23,301 bases of DNA from Zelonia costaricensis (GCA_030849075.1 JASAOO010003118.1:1-23301), one strand, 5' to 3'; counted from the first letter of the stretch, positions 9,134 to 18,489 are shown. Made by a program: numbers and translations. The notes: generated by a model from the letters alone, not told the origin.

Positions 9134-10145
9134 AGTGAGGGGAGGGGGGGGGGAGAGATGGCACGGAAGAAGCGAGCCGCGTGGCATACCCTCCAAGTAG
9201 TTGGAACCCTTCGCAAGCTCAGCGGTATGTGGGCATCCGCCGCAGGCACGACCGCACGACGACCTCCAGAGGTCTGTGTTGTGACTTGTTCCTCGTGGAT
9301 GCCACGTCTCAGCCCGTGAGAAGGAGGTGAATGGGGTGACGAGCGAGAGAGAGAGCGCAACAGGTCAGTTTCTCGTTGGTACGGAGCGCACACACAAAAA
9401 ACCCACACGCACGCAAACACAAACGCACACCCTCAACGCCAGTAGCATCGGTCGCCACAACACGAACCAAAAAAAACAAAACAAAACAAACGAAAAGCAA
9501 CAACAGCTGCACACAAACACACACACACTTCAGTCCCTTCTTCCTCAGCAGCAAGAGAAGGAGCACGCCGCAGGTCAGTATCGATAGGCGTGCCCACAAA
9601 CGTTGCAGCGCAGAACGACGAGGAGACGTGAACAACAACGAACAGAGAGCACCGTGAGGGCGAGCACCCGCTAGCACGTGCTCGTCTCCAGTTCTCCTTG
9701 CATCGCCTGAAGGGGGTGGGGTGGGGTTGGTGGGTGGGCTCGCAGCCCGTCAGCTGAAGCAGGAGACGCTGGGGGGAGGGGGAGGGGGGAAGGGAAACTC
9801 GTTCCCTCCCGCGTCCTCCCCACCCTCACACAAAGAGCCGGCGGCAAACCTGAGAAAAACAAAACAAACACGAACAGGAGCGTTGGGAGTAGGAGAAGGC
9901 GGGGCATCCAAGAAGGCCGCCGCACGTCCTTGCTCGCACTCTTCGTTCCACTGGAGCGGCGCATGCCAACAGCACTCGGATGAGCGGCTGCCGTGGACAT
10001 TCATAAACGCGAAACACACACAAACACAAACACACACACACACACACACACACACGTTCCTCTCCCTCCACCTATTGGACGCCACTCTGCGCACTCGAGT
10101 ACGTCCCACTCTTCTCCTTTCTCGCCTCGCCCTCGCCACCCTCCC

Positions 10146-11819
10146 TCACATCGTGGACACGGACATGCTAGGCGGGTGGGTCTCGGCAACGGCGCTCATC
10201 GCCTCGAGCACCTCCGACAGCCGCACACACTTCTGCTCCAGCTGCGCGATGCGGTCCTTCCAGCGCGCCAGCTCCGCTGCGGGGACGCAGCCACCACCGC
10301 CGGCACCGCCCTCGCTGATGAGCGGCATCGACATCGCCGCCGCCTCCAGCGACTCCAGCGAGTCGCCCGGCAGGATGATGATCGACTCGATGTCACGCCG
10401 GGAGAGCGAGGACGCAGGCACGTCGCGGTCTCGCAGGGCAAGGTACACGCGATCGACGTCCTTCACCCGCTGCAGCTGCCGCGCCGCGCGGTGTGTGGTC
10501 TGCAGATACGTGTTGTACTGGTACGCCGACAACCCCGTCAGCGGGTGCACGTTGGTTTCGCTGAAGGCGCGCACGGTGTCGTTCAGCGCCTGCCGCGTCC
10601 GGCGCAGCGCCGCGATCATGTGCGTCAGCAGCGAGGAGACGGCGATCGTGTAGAGCTTCTGCTTCCAGGTGGGCGGATGCGGGCCGACCTTGCGTGCTTT
10701 GTGGAGGCGCCACGCCATCTGGATCACGCGGGCGGAACGACCGCGCAGGCTGTGCACGAGGTCGTGGCTCTCCATCAGGTTGTGCATGTTGTGCGAGCGG
10801 TCCGACGCCTGCAGCAGCGAGTAGAGCGTCAGGATGAGGAAGGCGAGAATAATGTAGCTCGCGATCCACGCAATGAAGGCCACCGCGCGGCCTGAGAGGG
10901 TCGCGGCCGTGATGTCGCCGTACCCAAGCGTCGCCAGGGCCTGGAAGGAGAACCAGAGGGAGTCGCCCAGCGACGTGTTCTGCGTGCGGGCGAAGAGGCA
11001 GCCCACCGTCAGCCACGCGCACACGACCACCGTCACGGCCACGCGCAGGCGGTGATGGATGAGCCCGGTGCGTATCATGAAGGACGTCGAGAGGGGCAGG
11101 TCGCTGATGGCCGACATGGCGCGGCAGAAGGTGCGGTACACGTACATCGCGTTGTTCAAGTACAACACAACCGAGTAGAGCCGCAGAAAGATAAAGTAGT
11201 TGAGGAGGTTGAAGAAGGACTTGCCGAAGAGGACGATGGGTGGCGTCTGGATGTTCCAAAGCGCCAGCTCGACGACCATGTGCAGAAAGTACGGCGACGT
11301 GAAGATGTTGCGGCCCTCGAAGAGAACGTTCGTGACACCCGAGAACTGCGCCTTGACCTGGTACGTCTTGCAGATCACGAAGCCGGTCGCCTGCGACATG
11401 ATGAGGATCGTCCAGTTCACGAGTGTCGCCGAGTTGCCGACGCTCAGGAGCGAGAGGATGAAGACGGCAATGGCCAGCAGCGCCTGCACGCCGCGCAGCC
11501 ACCGATGGTACACAGAGAGCACCTCCAGCATCGCCAGCTCCTTCGTGACCACCGACGATGGCGCCTTCTGGTAGCTGACGTCGATGTAGAGGTCGTCCTT
11601 GAGAAAGTGCTTGATGCGTCGGCCCAGCAGCCGCGGCCCCTTTGTGAGAGACCGCTTCATCTTGGCGAAAGCGCTGCGGCGCTGCTTGGCGATGATGGTG
11701 GAGCCGCCGCTGCCGACCGGCGAGGGTGGGGCGGGGGCGGCGGCGGTGGCAGCGGCGGGCTGCGGCGGCATCGTTGCGTCGCGGCCGCCGCTGGGCGAGT
11801 TCGTTGGGGAACCCGACAT
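10146..11819 (-). CDS. SK-type (calmodulin-gated) potassium channel-like protein
   Basis: A 557-residue channel subunit. A Pro/Ala-rich and then basic N-terminal region (1-100) precedes S1 111-129, S2 133-151, S3 176-192, S4 203-220 (R213 the only Arg in the core), S5 259-276, pore 283-303 with a standard filter TLGYGD (297-302), and S6 311-335. After S6, DRSHNMHNLMESHDL and RSARVIQMAWRLHKARK (340-377) closely follow the SK calmodulin-binding domain, so Ca2+ sensing through bound calmodulin and voltage-independent K+ flux are expected from the family. The C-terminus ends in a coiled coil (about 514-545), likely for subunit contact. It is colinear with the protein at 6765-8339 through S1-S6 and the calmodulin region, so the two arose by tandem duplication. 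The ATG at 11819 (MSGSP) is the real first ATG; the codon before it is GTG. Confidence 0.94.
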   Translation of the reverse strand: MSGSPTNSPSGGRDATMPPQPAAATAAAPAPPSPVGSGGSTIIAKQRRSAFAKMKRSLTKGPRLLGRRIKHFLKDDLYIDVSYQKAPSSVVTKELAMLEVLSVYHRWLRGVQALLAIAVFILSLLSVGNSATLVNWTILIMSQATGFVICKTYQVKAQFSGVTNVLFEGRNIFTSPYFLHMVVELALWNIQTPPIVLFGKSFFNLLNYFIFLRLYSVVLYLNNAMYVYRTFCRAMSAISDLPLSTSFMIRTGLIHHRLRVAVTVVVCAWLTVGCLFARTQNTSLGDSLWFSFQALATLGYGDITAATLSGRAVAFIAWIASYIILAFLILTLYSLLQASDRSHNMHNLMESHDLVHSLRGRSARVIQMAWRLHKARKVGPHPPTWKQKLYTIAVSSLLTHMIAALRRTRQALNDTVRAFSETNVHPLTGLSAYQYNTYLQTTHRAARQLQRVKDVDRVYLALRDRDVPASSLSRRDIESIIILPGDSLESLEAAAMSMPLISEGGAGGGGCVPAAELARWKDRIAQLEQKCVRLSEVLEAMSAVAETHPPSMSVSTM

Positions 11820-11821
11820 CA

Positions 11822-12153
11822 CTTACGCGCGAAGAGAGAAAGATAGAGGACGGCGCGACTCGGGAAACGTGCTGGACACGAAGAGCTGAGCTAGCCAGTC
11901 CCGTGAGCGTGTCGGTTAAGAGTGCGTGTGCGTGTGTGTGCGAGTGTGTGTATAGCGGGTGGCGTGGAGTGCGTAGACAGAGACGTGACCACTACAGTTG
12001 TGTGTGCGCGTGTATTCAGAGTCTCCTTCCGGGGCACAAAGCGTGCGAGAGAGAGAGAGACAGAGCGACACACACCCGCGTCGTGGGTATAGGACACGTG
12101 CAGGCGCTGGACGGGGGAGGGGGGCACGGGGACGAAGAAGAAGAAAAAGAGAA
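11822..12153 (-). promoter_or_regulatory. Candidate trans-splice acceptors of the channel gene at 10146-11819
   Basis: Three tract-plus-AG pairs are visible on the coding strand: AG at 11823-11822 after a CT-rich tract, only 2 nt before the ATG; AG at 12027-12026 after the (TC)n run at 12065-12045; and AG at 12108-12107 after the strong tract 12153-12112. The latter two give leaders of roughly 206 and 287 nt without an ATG. Confidence 0.4.
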
Positions 12154-13212
12154 GCGCGCGTCGCTCACAAAGGCAAGCTCGCCCTTCGCGGCAATAGACG
12201 GTAGGGAAGGGAGATGGGGGGGTGAGAGAGGGTGGCGAGACCCCACCAGCTCGAATACACGCACAGACAGGTATGACAACCTCAACGAACGCGTTGGGGG
12301 CCGTGTTGGAGTCACCTGTAGGCGAAGCGCGCACACAACAGACCAGCACCGGAGCCAACACACACACACACACACGCGCACAAACACAAGAGGTGGGCGG
12401 TAACGAGAAAAAGAAAAAAAAGAGTGAGAGAGCTCAGTCTTGGCGCGCGTGGGAGCCCCCCTGCGTCACAGCGACGTGGCAAACTTGGAGCGTCAGCCAC
12501 CACGGTAGGGCAACAGGAGACAACGTAGAAGCCCCTTTCCAGTGCTTCCGCGTACGAGATGCGAGGGCGCTGCGGCAGCAGCGAGATGGTGATGGCCCTA
12601 AGCCGCGAGCGCGGAGTGTGCGAGAGAGAGGGAGGATCGGATGAAGAGCGTGGAAGGGCGGGTGAAGGAGGCACGGACGTCCGCAAGATGGAAGCGAGAC
12701 GCAAACACACACACACACCACAAAACAAATCAAAAGAAGTGCGGATGTGTGTGTGTAGACTTGTATGTATGGGTGATGGCGCCGCGTGGATGGGACTAGG
12801 CGTTATCTTGTACTTGGAGAGGGGCTCTAGTGAGCTGCACTGTGCGTATATGCGTGCGAGCCGCCGAGGGGAGGGGTGTAGACCGACGGGGGCGGGGGGT
12901 TGCGTTGCCGGTGCAGTCCAAGAGGAACACGAAGGGGGCAGGGGGTGGGGGGGGGGAGGAGGGACGATCTCAAGTGGGACAGCCACCCCTGCACCGTACA
13001 CAGGAGAACTCCACCACAGAGTCAGCTTTACCATGATGTGACCTACGCGAGAAAGGGGTCGTGAGCTGCAGGGGAGCCCCGCGCCGGACCACACACGCGC
13101 AGACGATCCGCTCCACACAAGCAGCACCAAGGTGAAGGGTGCAGTGAGGGAGAGCAGGGGTGGGGTGGGAGGGGGTTGACGCACCGTTCGGGCACCAACG
13201 CACCCTTGTGAG

Positions 13213-13249
13213 TTCTTCCCTTTTTTCTTTCCTTCTTTAAAAAAAAAAA
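13213..13249 (+). repeat. Plus-strand pyrimidine tract joined to A11
   Basis: A 26-nt pure pyrimidine run (13213-13238) is directly followed by eleven A (13239-13249). Its polarity is opposite to that of the splice-type tracts of the genes. Confidence 0.7.
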
Positions 13250-14694
13250 TGCCGTCGGTAGGTTCTGCCTGCGCTTCCGCTGTGGCGTTGAAGACATCAG
13301 GGGAGGAGGAAGAGAGGCAGAACTTGGGCCTGTGCGGTAGGAAGGAGGAGAAGCACGTTGTGTAAGAAGGAGGACAAAAAGACACACCGCACAGCGATGC
13401 TACAGGAACGCAAACACACACACACACACACATACACAGCTGCGCAGCCACTAACATCAACATAGACCAGGCGAAGGCACAGGAGACGAAAAACGAATGG
13501 TGCAGACTACGAAACAGACAAACAAAAGGAAAGCAGTCGTCTCTCTTTCTCTCTGTGTGTGTTGCTGGTGGTGGTGGTGGTGCGTGTGTCCACGTCTCGA
13601 AGGAAATGCGAGCAGACAGGTGGAGGTGACAAAGCCGAGCCTGCTGCTGCACGAGAATGGGTCCTGCACTACAAGGGTGGGAACACCCATCCCCACACAC
13701 GCCACACACGCCATACACACACACAAGAAAACACACACCCACGTCTAAAGCCTCACCCACTCGAATCAGCGCGCAGGTCCGCAGACAGAAGCGGAGGGAA
13801 GCGAGAGAGTCGAGAAAGAAAAAAAAAAAGAGTGAGAACAGCAAGACCGTGAGGAGGACAGTGTGCACGTACATGCAGGAATACATACCAGAACTAGAGA
13901 GAGCAGAGGAGGCGGAGGAGGAGTGGGGGACGAACTGAGGAAGAGGTCAAGCATATACACGCCACATAGAGCAATCGAAAGCAGGCCGAGATCGGCAGGA
14001 TGATGAAAAACCACACGTCACTCACCTTGCTGCCCAAAAAGGGGGGCAATGCGGTGAAATGACAGCGAGACCTAGATGGAGAGAGAGAGGCGCGCATGAG
14101 GCACACACACACACAAACGCACACATTCAAGCATGCATAAGTTTGACGCAAAACACAACCGTGGGCAAACAGCGAAAAGGAATGCTCATCAGGTCATCGA
14201 GGCAGCACAGCGGACCAAGTATCGAAGAGCTTGTCTCGCGGGCATACACCTTCTCCGACCCGATGCTGTCCATGTGTACGTGCGCGCATGTGTCGGCGTG
14301 TGCGTGCGTGTGTGTGCTTGTGCACCGCACCGCGACCCAGCTGGCGGAGCAGCCACAAACGAGTCAGGCTGAGAAAGATCAGGAGAAAGAGAAGAAAACG
14401 AGGACGACGATGCGACGTTTCGTGCCTGTGTGCGTGCGTGGGTATTCGAATGAGGGCGTCGAATTTTTGGGACTTGTACACGTCATGGTCGATTGCGCCG
14501 CGCGAGTTCTCGCAAACACTCGTCCGCTTCGCCTTCCTCGCGCCCTCTCAGCCGCACACGTCCACGCCCGCATCCTTGCGCAGACTCACACCTCCACATG
14601 CACGTAGAAGACACACAAACACACACAAAAGGCAGTTGCCGAGCGTTCGCACACACGCGCACGTGCCACACCACATACACACATCTACGCACCT

Positions 14695-14723
14695 TGCAAC
14701 CTGGTTCTACGAGCCAGGTTGCA
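14695..14723. repeat. Perfect 10-bp inverted repeat (hairpin)
   Basis: TGCAACCTGG (14695-14704) and CCAGGTTGCA (14714-14723) are exact reverse complements separated by TTCTACGAG. The loop can close further (T-G, T-A, C-G) to leave a three-base loop TAC. It lies about 1.3 kb past the stop of the gene at 16014, in the 4.2-kb gap. Confidence 0.75.
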
Positions 14724-15492
14724 GACGCGCGTGCCACCACCACAGACCCGCGCGCGTGCGATGCAGCCCACCCTGTTACGCCTCAACCCCCCACCCTTGT
14801 TGCCGTAGAGCCTCCTCCGCCCTTCACCGTGAAGGAGAAGGGGCACGGCGGCGGGCGATGGAGCCTCGAGTGTGGCAATGGGGGGAGGGGAGAGCGGGGA
14901 AGAGAGAGAGAGATAACGTTTCTAACCAAGATAAAGTGACCCAGACGTGATCGGGGGAGGGGCGGTTAGGGCGGTCACTAATACATGTACATATCATAGA
15001 TTCAGAACTCACAAGTCAAGTGGGGGGAGGGGGAGGGGGAGAGAGAGACACGAAAGCGACGCAACAGGAGAAGCAAGTAACACAGCAGCAAAGAACAGGG
15101 GTATGAGCTTCGCTTAACCACCAGACCTTCAACCGCACCACAAGCTTTGGAGGAAAAAAAAACAAAACTGTGTGTGCATGAGTCAGTGGGGTAGCGTCGG
15201 AAGCACCCTTCAAGGTGCAAGTAGCCACGCGAGAAACGCGGTAGCGGAGGAGAAACAAGAGACACGTACACATCAACCGCACACCCGCGTCGATCAAGCG
15301 AGCACAGACACCAGAACTCGAGGGAGAGAGTGAGAAATACACACACACACAAGCGCCTTTCCGCTTCCTCGGTGTACCGCCGACACGAGCGCTGATACGG
15401 CGGCGGGGGTGCGCGACCCTGCGCAGCGCATCGGGGAGGGAGGGAGGGAGAGAGAGGCAGCCACGCACACATGAAGGTGCGGGGGGGAGGAA

Positions 15493-15522
15493 GAGGAGGA
15501 GGAGGAGGAGGAGGAGGAGGAG
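15493..15522 (+). repeat. (GGA)n trinucleotide repeat
   Basis: About ten GGA/GAG units in a purine-only stretch; on the coding strand it is a (TCC)n pyrimidine tract in the gap right of the channel genes. Confidence 0.85.
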
Positions 15523-16013
15523 GGAGAAGATAAGAAGAAGCAACGCGACGGTTGTTCTTCCTGACGCACCGCGGTACCGCACTTCATTCTGTGTGTGTGT
15601 GTGTGTGGGGCAGAGGAGAGTCGCTAGCAGTCGACTTCCGAGCGAGCCGCCACACGCAGCGTGCAACGCCGCTCGCATCCCCACAGACACACACACACAC
15701 GCGTGCACATGCACACGTTTAAATACGCACGTGCGCACACGAGACAACAGGCTGTAAACACGAGCACCGTCTTCGATTTACACGAGGCAAAGCACAGGGG
15801 GAGGGGGTGCAGCGAAGTGGAGGCGGAGGGGTAGGGGGGGTGGACGAGGGCACAGGCTGCTGCTTCTCCGAGAATTCAAGAGAGGACGCCGCGCATTAGA
15901 ATGCACAAGCAGACGCGGGCAGAGACGTAGCGATGGGCTTGGGAGCGACACGTCGCCACTCCCGCTTCCATGCTGGTGCGTGCACATCAGACACACTCGG
16001 CTCCCACAGCGCA

Positions 16014-17495
16014 CTAGAAGCTAACCCAGTTGTTCTGCTGTGGATTGACCTCTACCGGCTGCTGTGACTGGCGCACGGTGTGCGCCATGGTCTCCGTGGA
16101 GCCGGGCCGCGCGTTCCGCATGGAGGGCGACGGCTGGAGCAGCGACCCCGACACGGGGGGCTGCGGCGACGCACTGTGGCGACCGAGCACAGACCCGGTG
16201 GCGTGCGAGCTGCTCGCATCCGCGGCGCAGTTGTCTGGTGAGGCACGCCGCGAGTTGGCCGCGCTGCGCCGCTGCGGGTCCACGCTGTGTCTGGAGCTGT
16301 TCTTGCTGCCGTGGCTCTTGCGCGATGCTGCCGGTGGCGGCGCTGACTTCGACGCACCGGTGCCGGAGACGCTTCCACGAATCTTGCTGCCGGTCGATGC
16401 CGTCGTTGAGGGCGGGCTGGGGCGGGCGCGGGTGCCGCGGCTGTTGCTCAAGACGTTCTCGCTCTCCGACTCACTCTCGCTCTCCGAGCTCAGGTCAGCC
16501 AGCAGCGCCTTGGCGTTGGCGGAGTGGCGCTGCTGGGCGATGAGGTCCATCGTGCGCAGCTGATCGGCGCGGACGCGTGCGGCGGGCCGCCGAACGCCGC
16601 ACGGGGCGGCGATGACGAGAAACAGGAAGAGCAGGGCCAGCAGTCCACCGCAGACGCCGATGCTCATGTACACGGTCACCGGGCTGTAGACGGGCTTGGC
16701 GGCGGTGGTGGTGTTCAAGACGGCCGTCTGCGGGTTGCCGCCAAAGAGCTCAGCGGAGTTTGCGGCGCTCACATTCACGGCGGTCTCGAGCAGCGTGTAC
16801 TGGGTGGTGAGGTTCACAAAGCGCCACTCCCCGTACGCGTCGACGGCGACGCTGATCGCCGTGCCGGCGCTGTACAGCGGCTGGCTGCAGTTCGCGTTGT
16901 TCTCCAGGTACTTGTCGCTGAAGTTGGAGAAGAAGCCGTTCACGCTGGTCTGACCGTTCCAGAAGATCGTCGTCGGAATGACCTCGTTCATCGTTGTCCG
17001 CGAGTTCTGGCTCTCGACGCGCCAGAAGAGGGGGCAGCACAGCACGTTTGCGGCAGGGCAGTCCGCTGGGGCCGCGGCAGCGAGCAACGCCTTGAAGCAG
17101 CTCTGCCCGCCGAGGCTGCTGGTGTTGCCGTCCATGCACGTTGCGAATCCACCACCCACGCCACCGATCGTCAGGCTCTCCTGCTTCAGGTAACCGTTGA
17201 GCAGCGCCACGACAGCGGCGTTCATGTCGCTGGAGTAGACGTACGGGTACGTGGTGAGGCCCGTATACAGCGACTCGGCCGCCACCGGCTTGCCGGCGTA
17301 CATTGTGTACTTGAAGGTGCTGCCCGCCCGCACCAGAAACAGGTCGCGGGAGGGGAGCAGTGCCGCGGCGGGCAGCACGTGCGGAAAGTACGGGGTCGGT
17401 ACCGCCGTGAGAAATGCGATGGCGACGGCGAGCAGGGCAAACGCACGCCCGCGACGACGCTGCTGCGCGCCGCTGCGGCTGGTGCCCAGCACCAT
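16014..17495 (-). CDS. Type I membrane protein with six-cysteine ectodomain and Ser-rich tail
   Basis: 493 residues of unknown function. An Arg-rich N-terminus and hydrophobic segment (18-36) form a signal peptide or anchor; the ectodomain runs to about 272; one transmembrane helix is at 275-298, followed by basic residues (VRRPAARVR), so the C-terminus should be cytoplasmic. The ectodomain has six Cys (120, 133, 146, 153, 154, 203) and sequons at N124, N191, N202, N228, N241 and N261. Blocks TTYPYVYSSDMN, the C-x6-CC-x3-FWR stretch, IFWNG with NGFFSNFSDKY, and AVDAYGEWRFV are shared with the protein at 21096-22748, its tandem paralogue. The tail (about 195 residues) is Ser/Arg/Pro-rich with an SESESESESE run near 337-346. 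A surface receptor or adhesin role is possible but is inference. The frame open to 17567 begins at TTG; the ATG at 17495 directly precedes the signal sequence. Confidence 0.92.
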   Translation of the reverse strand: MVLGTSRSGAQQRRRGRAFALLAVAIAFLTAVPTPYFPHVLPAAALLPSRDLFLVRAGSTFKYTMYAGKPVAAESLYTGLTTYPYVYSSDMNAAVVALLNGYLKQESLTIGGVGGGFATCMDGNTSSLGGQSCFKALLAAAAPADCPAANVLCCPLFWRVESQNSRTTMNEVIPTTIFWNGQTSVNGFFSNFSDKYLENNANCSQPLYSAGTAISVAVDAYGEWRFVNLTTQYTLLETAVNVSAANSAELFGGNPQTAVLNTTTAAKPVYSPVTVYMSIGVCGGLLALLFLFLVIAAPCGVRRPAARVRADQLRTMDLIAQQRHSANAKALLADLSSESESESESENVLSNSRGTRARPSPPSTTASTGSKIRGSVSGTGASKSAPPPAASRKSHGSKNSSRHSVDPQRRSAANSRRASPDNCAADASSSHATGSVLGRHSASPQPPVSGSLLQPSPSMRNARPGSTETMAHTVRQSQQPVEVNPQQNNWVSF

Positions 17496-17593
17496 GGGGC
17501 TGAGCTGACGAGCAAGACAGGGGACGCGAGGGAGGGAGGCGAGGGAGCCTACTCGCTGGCGACACAAGTAGACACGCTAGCAGCTGGAGGAGT

Positions 17594-17638
17594 CTGAAGG
17601 GAAGCCCAGAAAAAAAAGGGAAGGGTTGGGGGGGGGGG
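17594..17638 (-). promoter_or_regulatory. Candidate trans-splice acceptor of the gene at 16014-17495
   Basis: On the coding strand a long tract (17638-17608: C run, then CCCTTCCC and T8) leads, past a short GGGC break, to the first good AG at 17595-17594. This leaves a 98-nt leader with no ATG before 17495, which supports the chosen start over the TTG frame further upstream. Confidence 0.6.
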
Positions 17639-18047
17639 CGATTGGTGGTGGGCGTGGTGGTGAAAAGGAAAACGAAACAAAGGCGGAGCTAGACTCTCAA
17701 CCCCCCCACACACACACTCACACACAGAGACACCCGGCACACAAAGACACCAAACCCGAGCGGTGGTGCCGAAACGTGAAACTCGTACCGGCGGCTCACG
17801 CACCAACGCGCCCAAACAACAAAAAAACAAAAACAAAACAGAACAGGAAAACACCGCGGAGGTCAAAGAGCCAATTCAAGTTAACACGCGAAGAAGAAAG
17901 AGGAAGAAGATTCAAAGCACTGGGAGAGCACAGAGGGGCCGAGGGAATGGGCGAGCAGGAGATGCAACAGAGCCGGGGGAGGGGGGGGGGAAGGGGCTAG
18001 GCGCACCACAGCACACACAAACACCAACAAGCGCACAGAATACACAC

Positions 18048-18079
18048 GCTGCCTCAGAGAGCGCGCAGTCTGAGGCAGC
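18048..18079. repeat. Perfect 11-bp inverted repeat (hairpin)
   Basis: GCTGCCTCAGA (18048-18058) and TCTGAGGCAGC (18069-18079) are exact reverse complements around the 10-nt loop GAGCGCGCAG. It lies about 550 nt upstream of the start at 17495, in the distal 3' UTR of the preceding gene or in spacer. Confidence 0.75.
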
Positions 18080-18456
18080 TCGGCTGGTGTTTTGGGGGGT
18101 GGGGCTGCCTAGCAAGTACGCGGCGGCGTGCCGTGATAATAGGATAGAAAATGAGAGACAGAGAGACAGTTGGTGCTTGTTTGTTCCGTTAGTCGAAAAG
18201 CTGTTTGTTCCGTCGTTTTTAGTGTTGTGTGTGTGTGTGTTTGTGTGAAAGTGCGTGAGGTGGGAGCGTGGGACGGGAGGGGGGGGTGAGGACAGGGGTT
18301 ATGCGCATGAGAGATTCTTGTCTTGTCAGCAATGCAAGCTCGCGTCCCCGTGATGGTTGGGCACTAAAGCGGGAGCATTCGGTGTACATTACTCCCCTCC
18401 TCCCACGGTATTGATGGTCTATATCGAGCCGCTCCGCATAGCTCAGCACGCAAGGC

Positions 18457-18489
18457 GCAGGTGATTATCGCTAGCAGCGATGGCACCGC
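18457..18489. repeat. Bulged hairpin in a block poor in simple repeats
   Basis: ATCGCT (18467-18472) pairs with AGCGAT (18476-18481) around AGC; read on the plus strand, two T-G wobbles, GGTG/CACC and GC/GC extend the stem outward with two single-A bulges (18464, 18459). On the minus strand the wobbles become mismatches, but the inner 6 bp and outer stems remain. Confidence 0.55.

Larger units (their letters stand above)
8340..10145 (-). other. Gap between the two channel-like genes
   Basis: About 1.8 kb; mostly the expected 3' UTR of the right-hand channel gene, with about 160 nt of leader for the left one. No credible gene. The part 8990-9330 is a block of mixed, non-repetitive sequence with nested inverted repeats, followed by A/CA-rich sequence to about 9510. 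CA25 lies at 10031-10055, a G13 run at 8964-8976, and a T-rich plus-strand tract ending in CAG at 8815-8844. Confidence 0.65.
11820..16013 (-). other. 4.2-kb gene-free gap
   Basis: The longest gap in the window. No frame shows gene-like composition; the longest minus-strand one (12312-13886) is Phe/Leu/Ser/Pro and VCVCVC low-complexity sequence. Contents: CA tracts (about 12358-12375, 13412-13434, 14101-14114, 15684-15700), a TG tract (15591-15607), a (GGA)n tract (15493-15522), G runs near 12948 and 15022, a plus-strand pyrimidine tract followed by A11 (13213-13249), and a perfect 10-bp inverted repeat at 14695-14723. It should hold the 3' UTR of 16014-17495 and the leader of 10146-11819. 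A small or non-coding RNA gene cannot be excluded. Confidence 0.6.

Noticed and set aside
11820..11822. Start one codon upstream of the second channel gene
   Set aside because: The codon is GTG; the first ATG is at 11819.
12312..13886. 524-residue minus-strand frame in the 4.2-kb gap
   Set aside because: Made of poly-Phe, Pro/Ser and VCVCVC runs from homopolymers and CA repeats; no domain or biased codon use like the real genes.
14059..14607. 182-residue plus-strand frame in the 4.2-kb gap
   Set aside because: His/Thr and Cys/Val runs from CA/TG repeats, opposite to the cluster's direction, with no recognisable domain.
14690..14725. tRNA T-arm or tRNA gene
   Set aside because: GGTTCTACGAGCC superficially recalls a T-arm, but there is no GTTCRA match, anticodon arm or acceptor stem around it.
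17496..17567. 24-residue extension of the six-cysteine protein at 16014
   Set aside because: It begins at TTG; the ATG at 17495 is directly followed by the signal sequence.
16524..17597. 357-residue plus-strand frame
   Set aside because: Antisense shadow of the six-cysteine gene, with no features.
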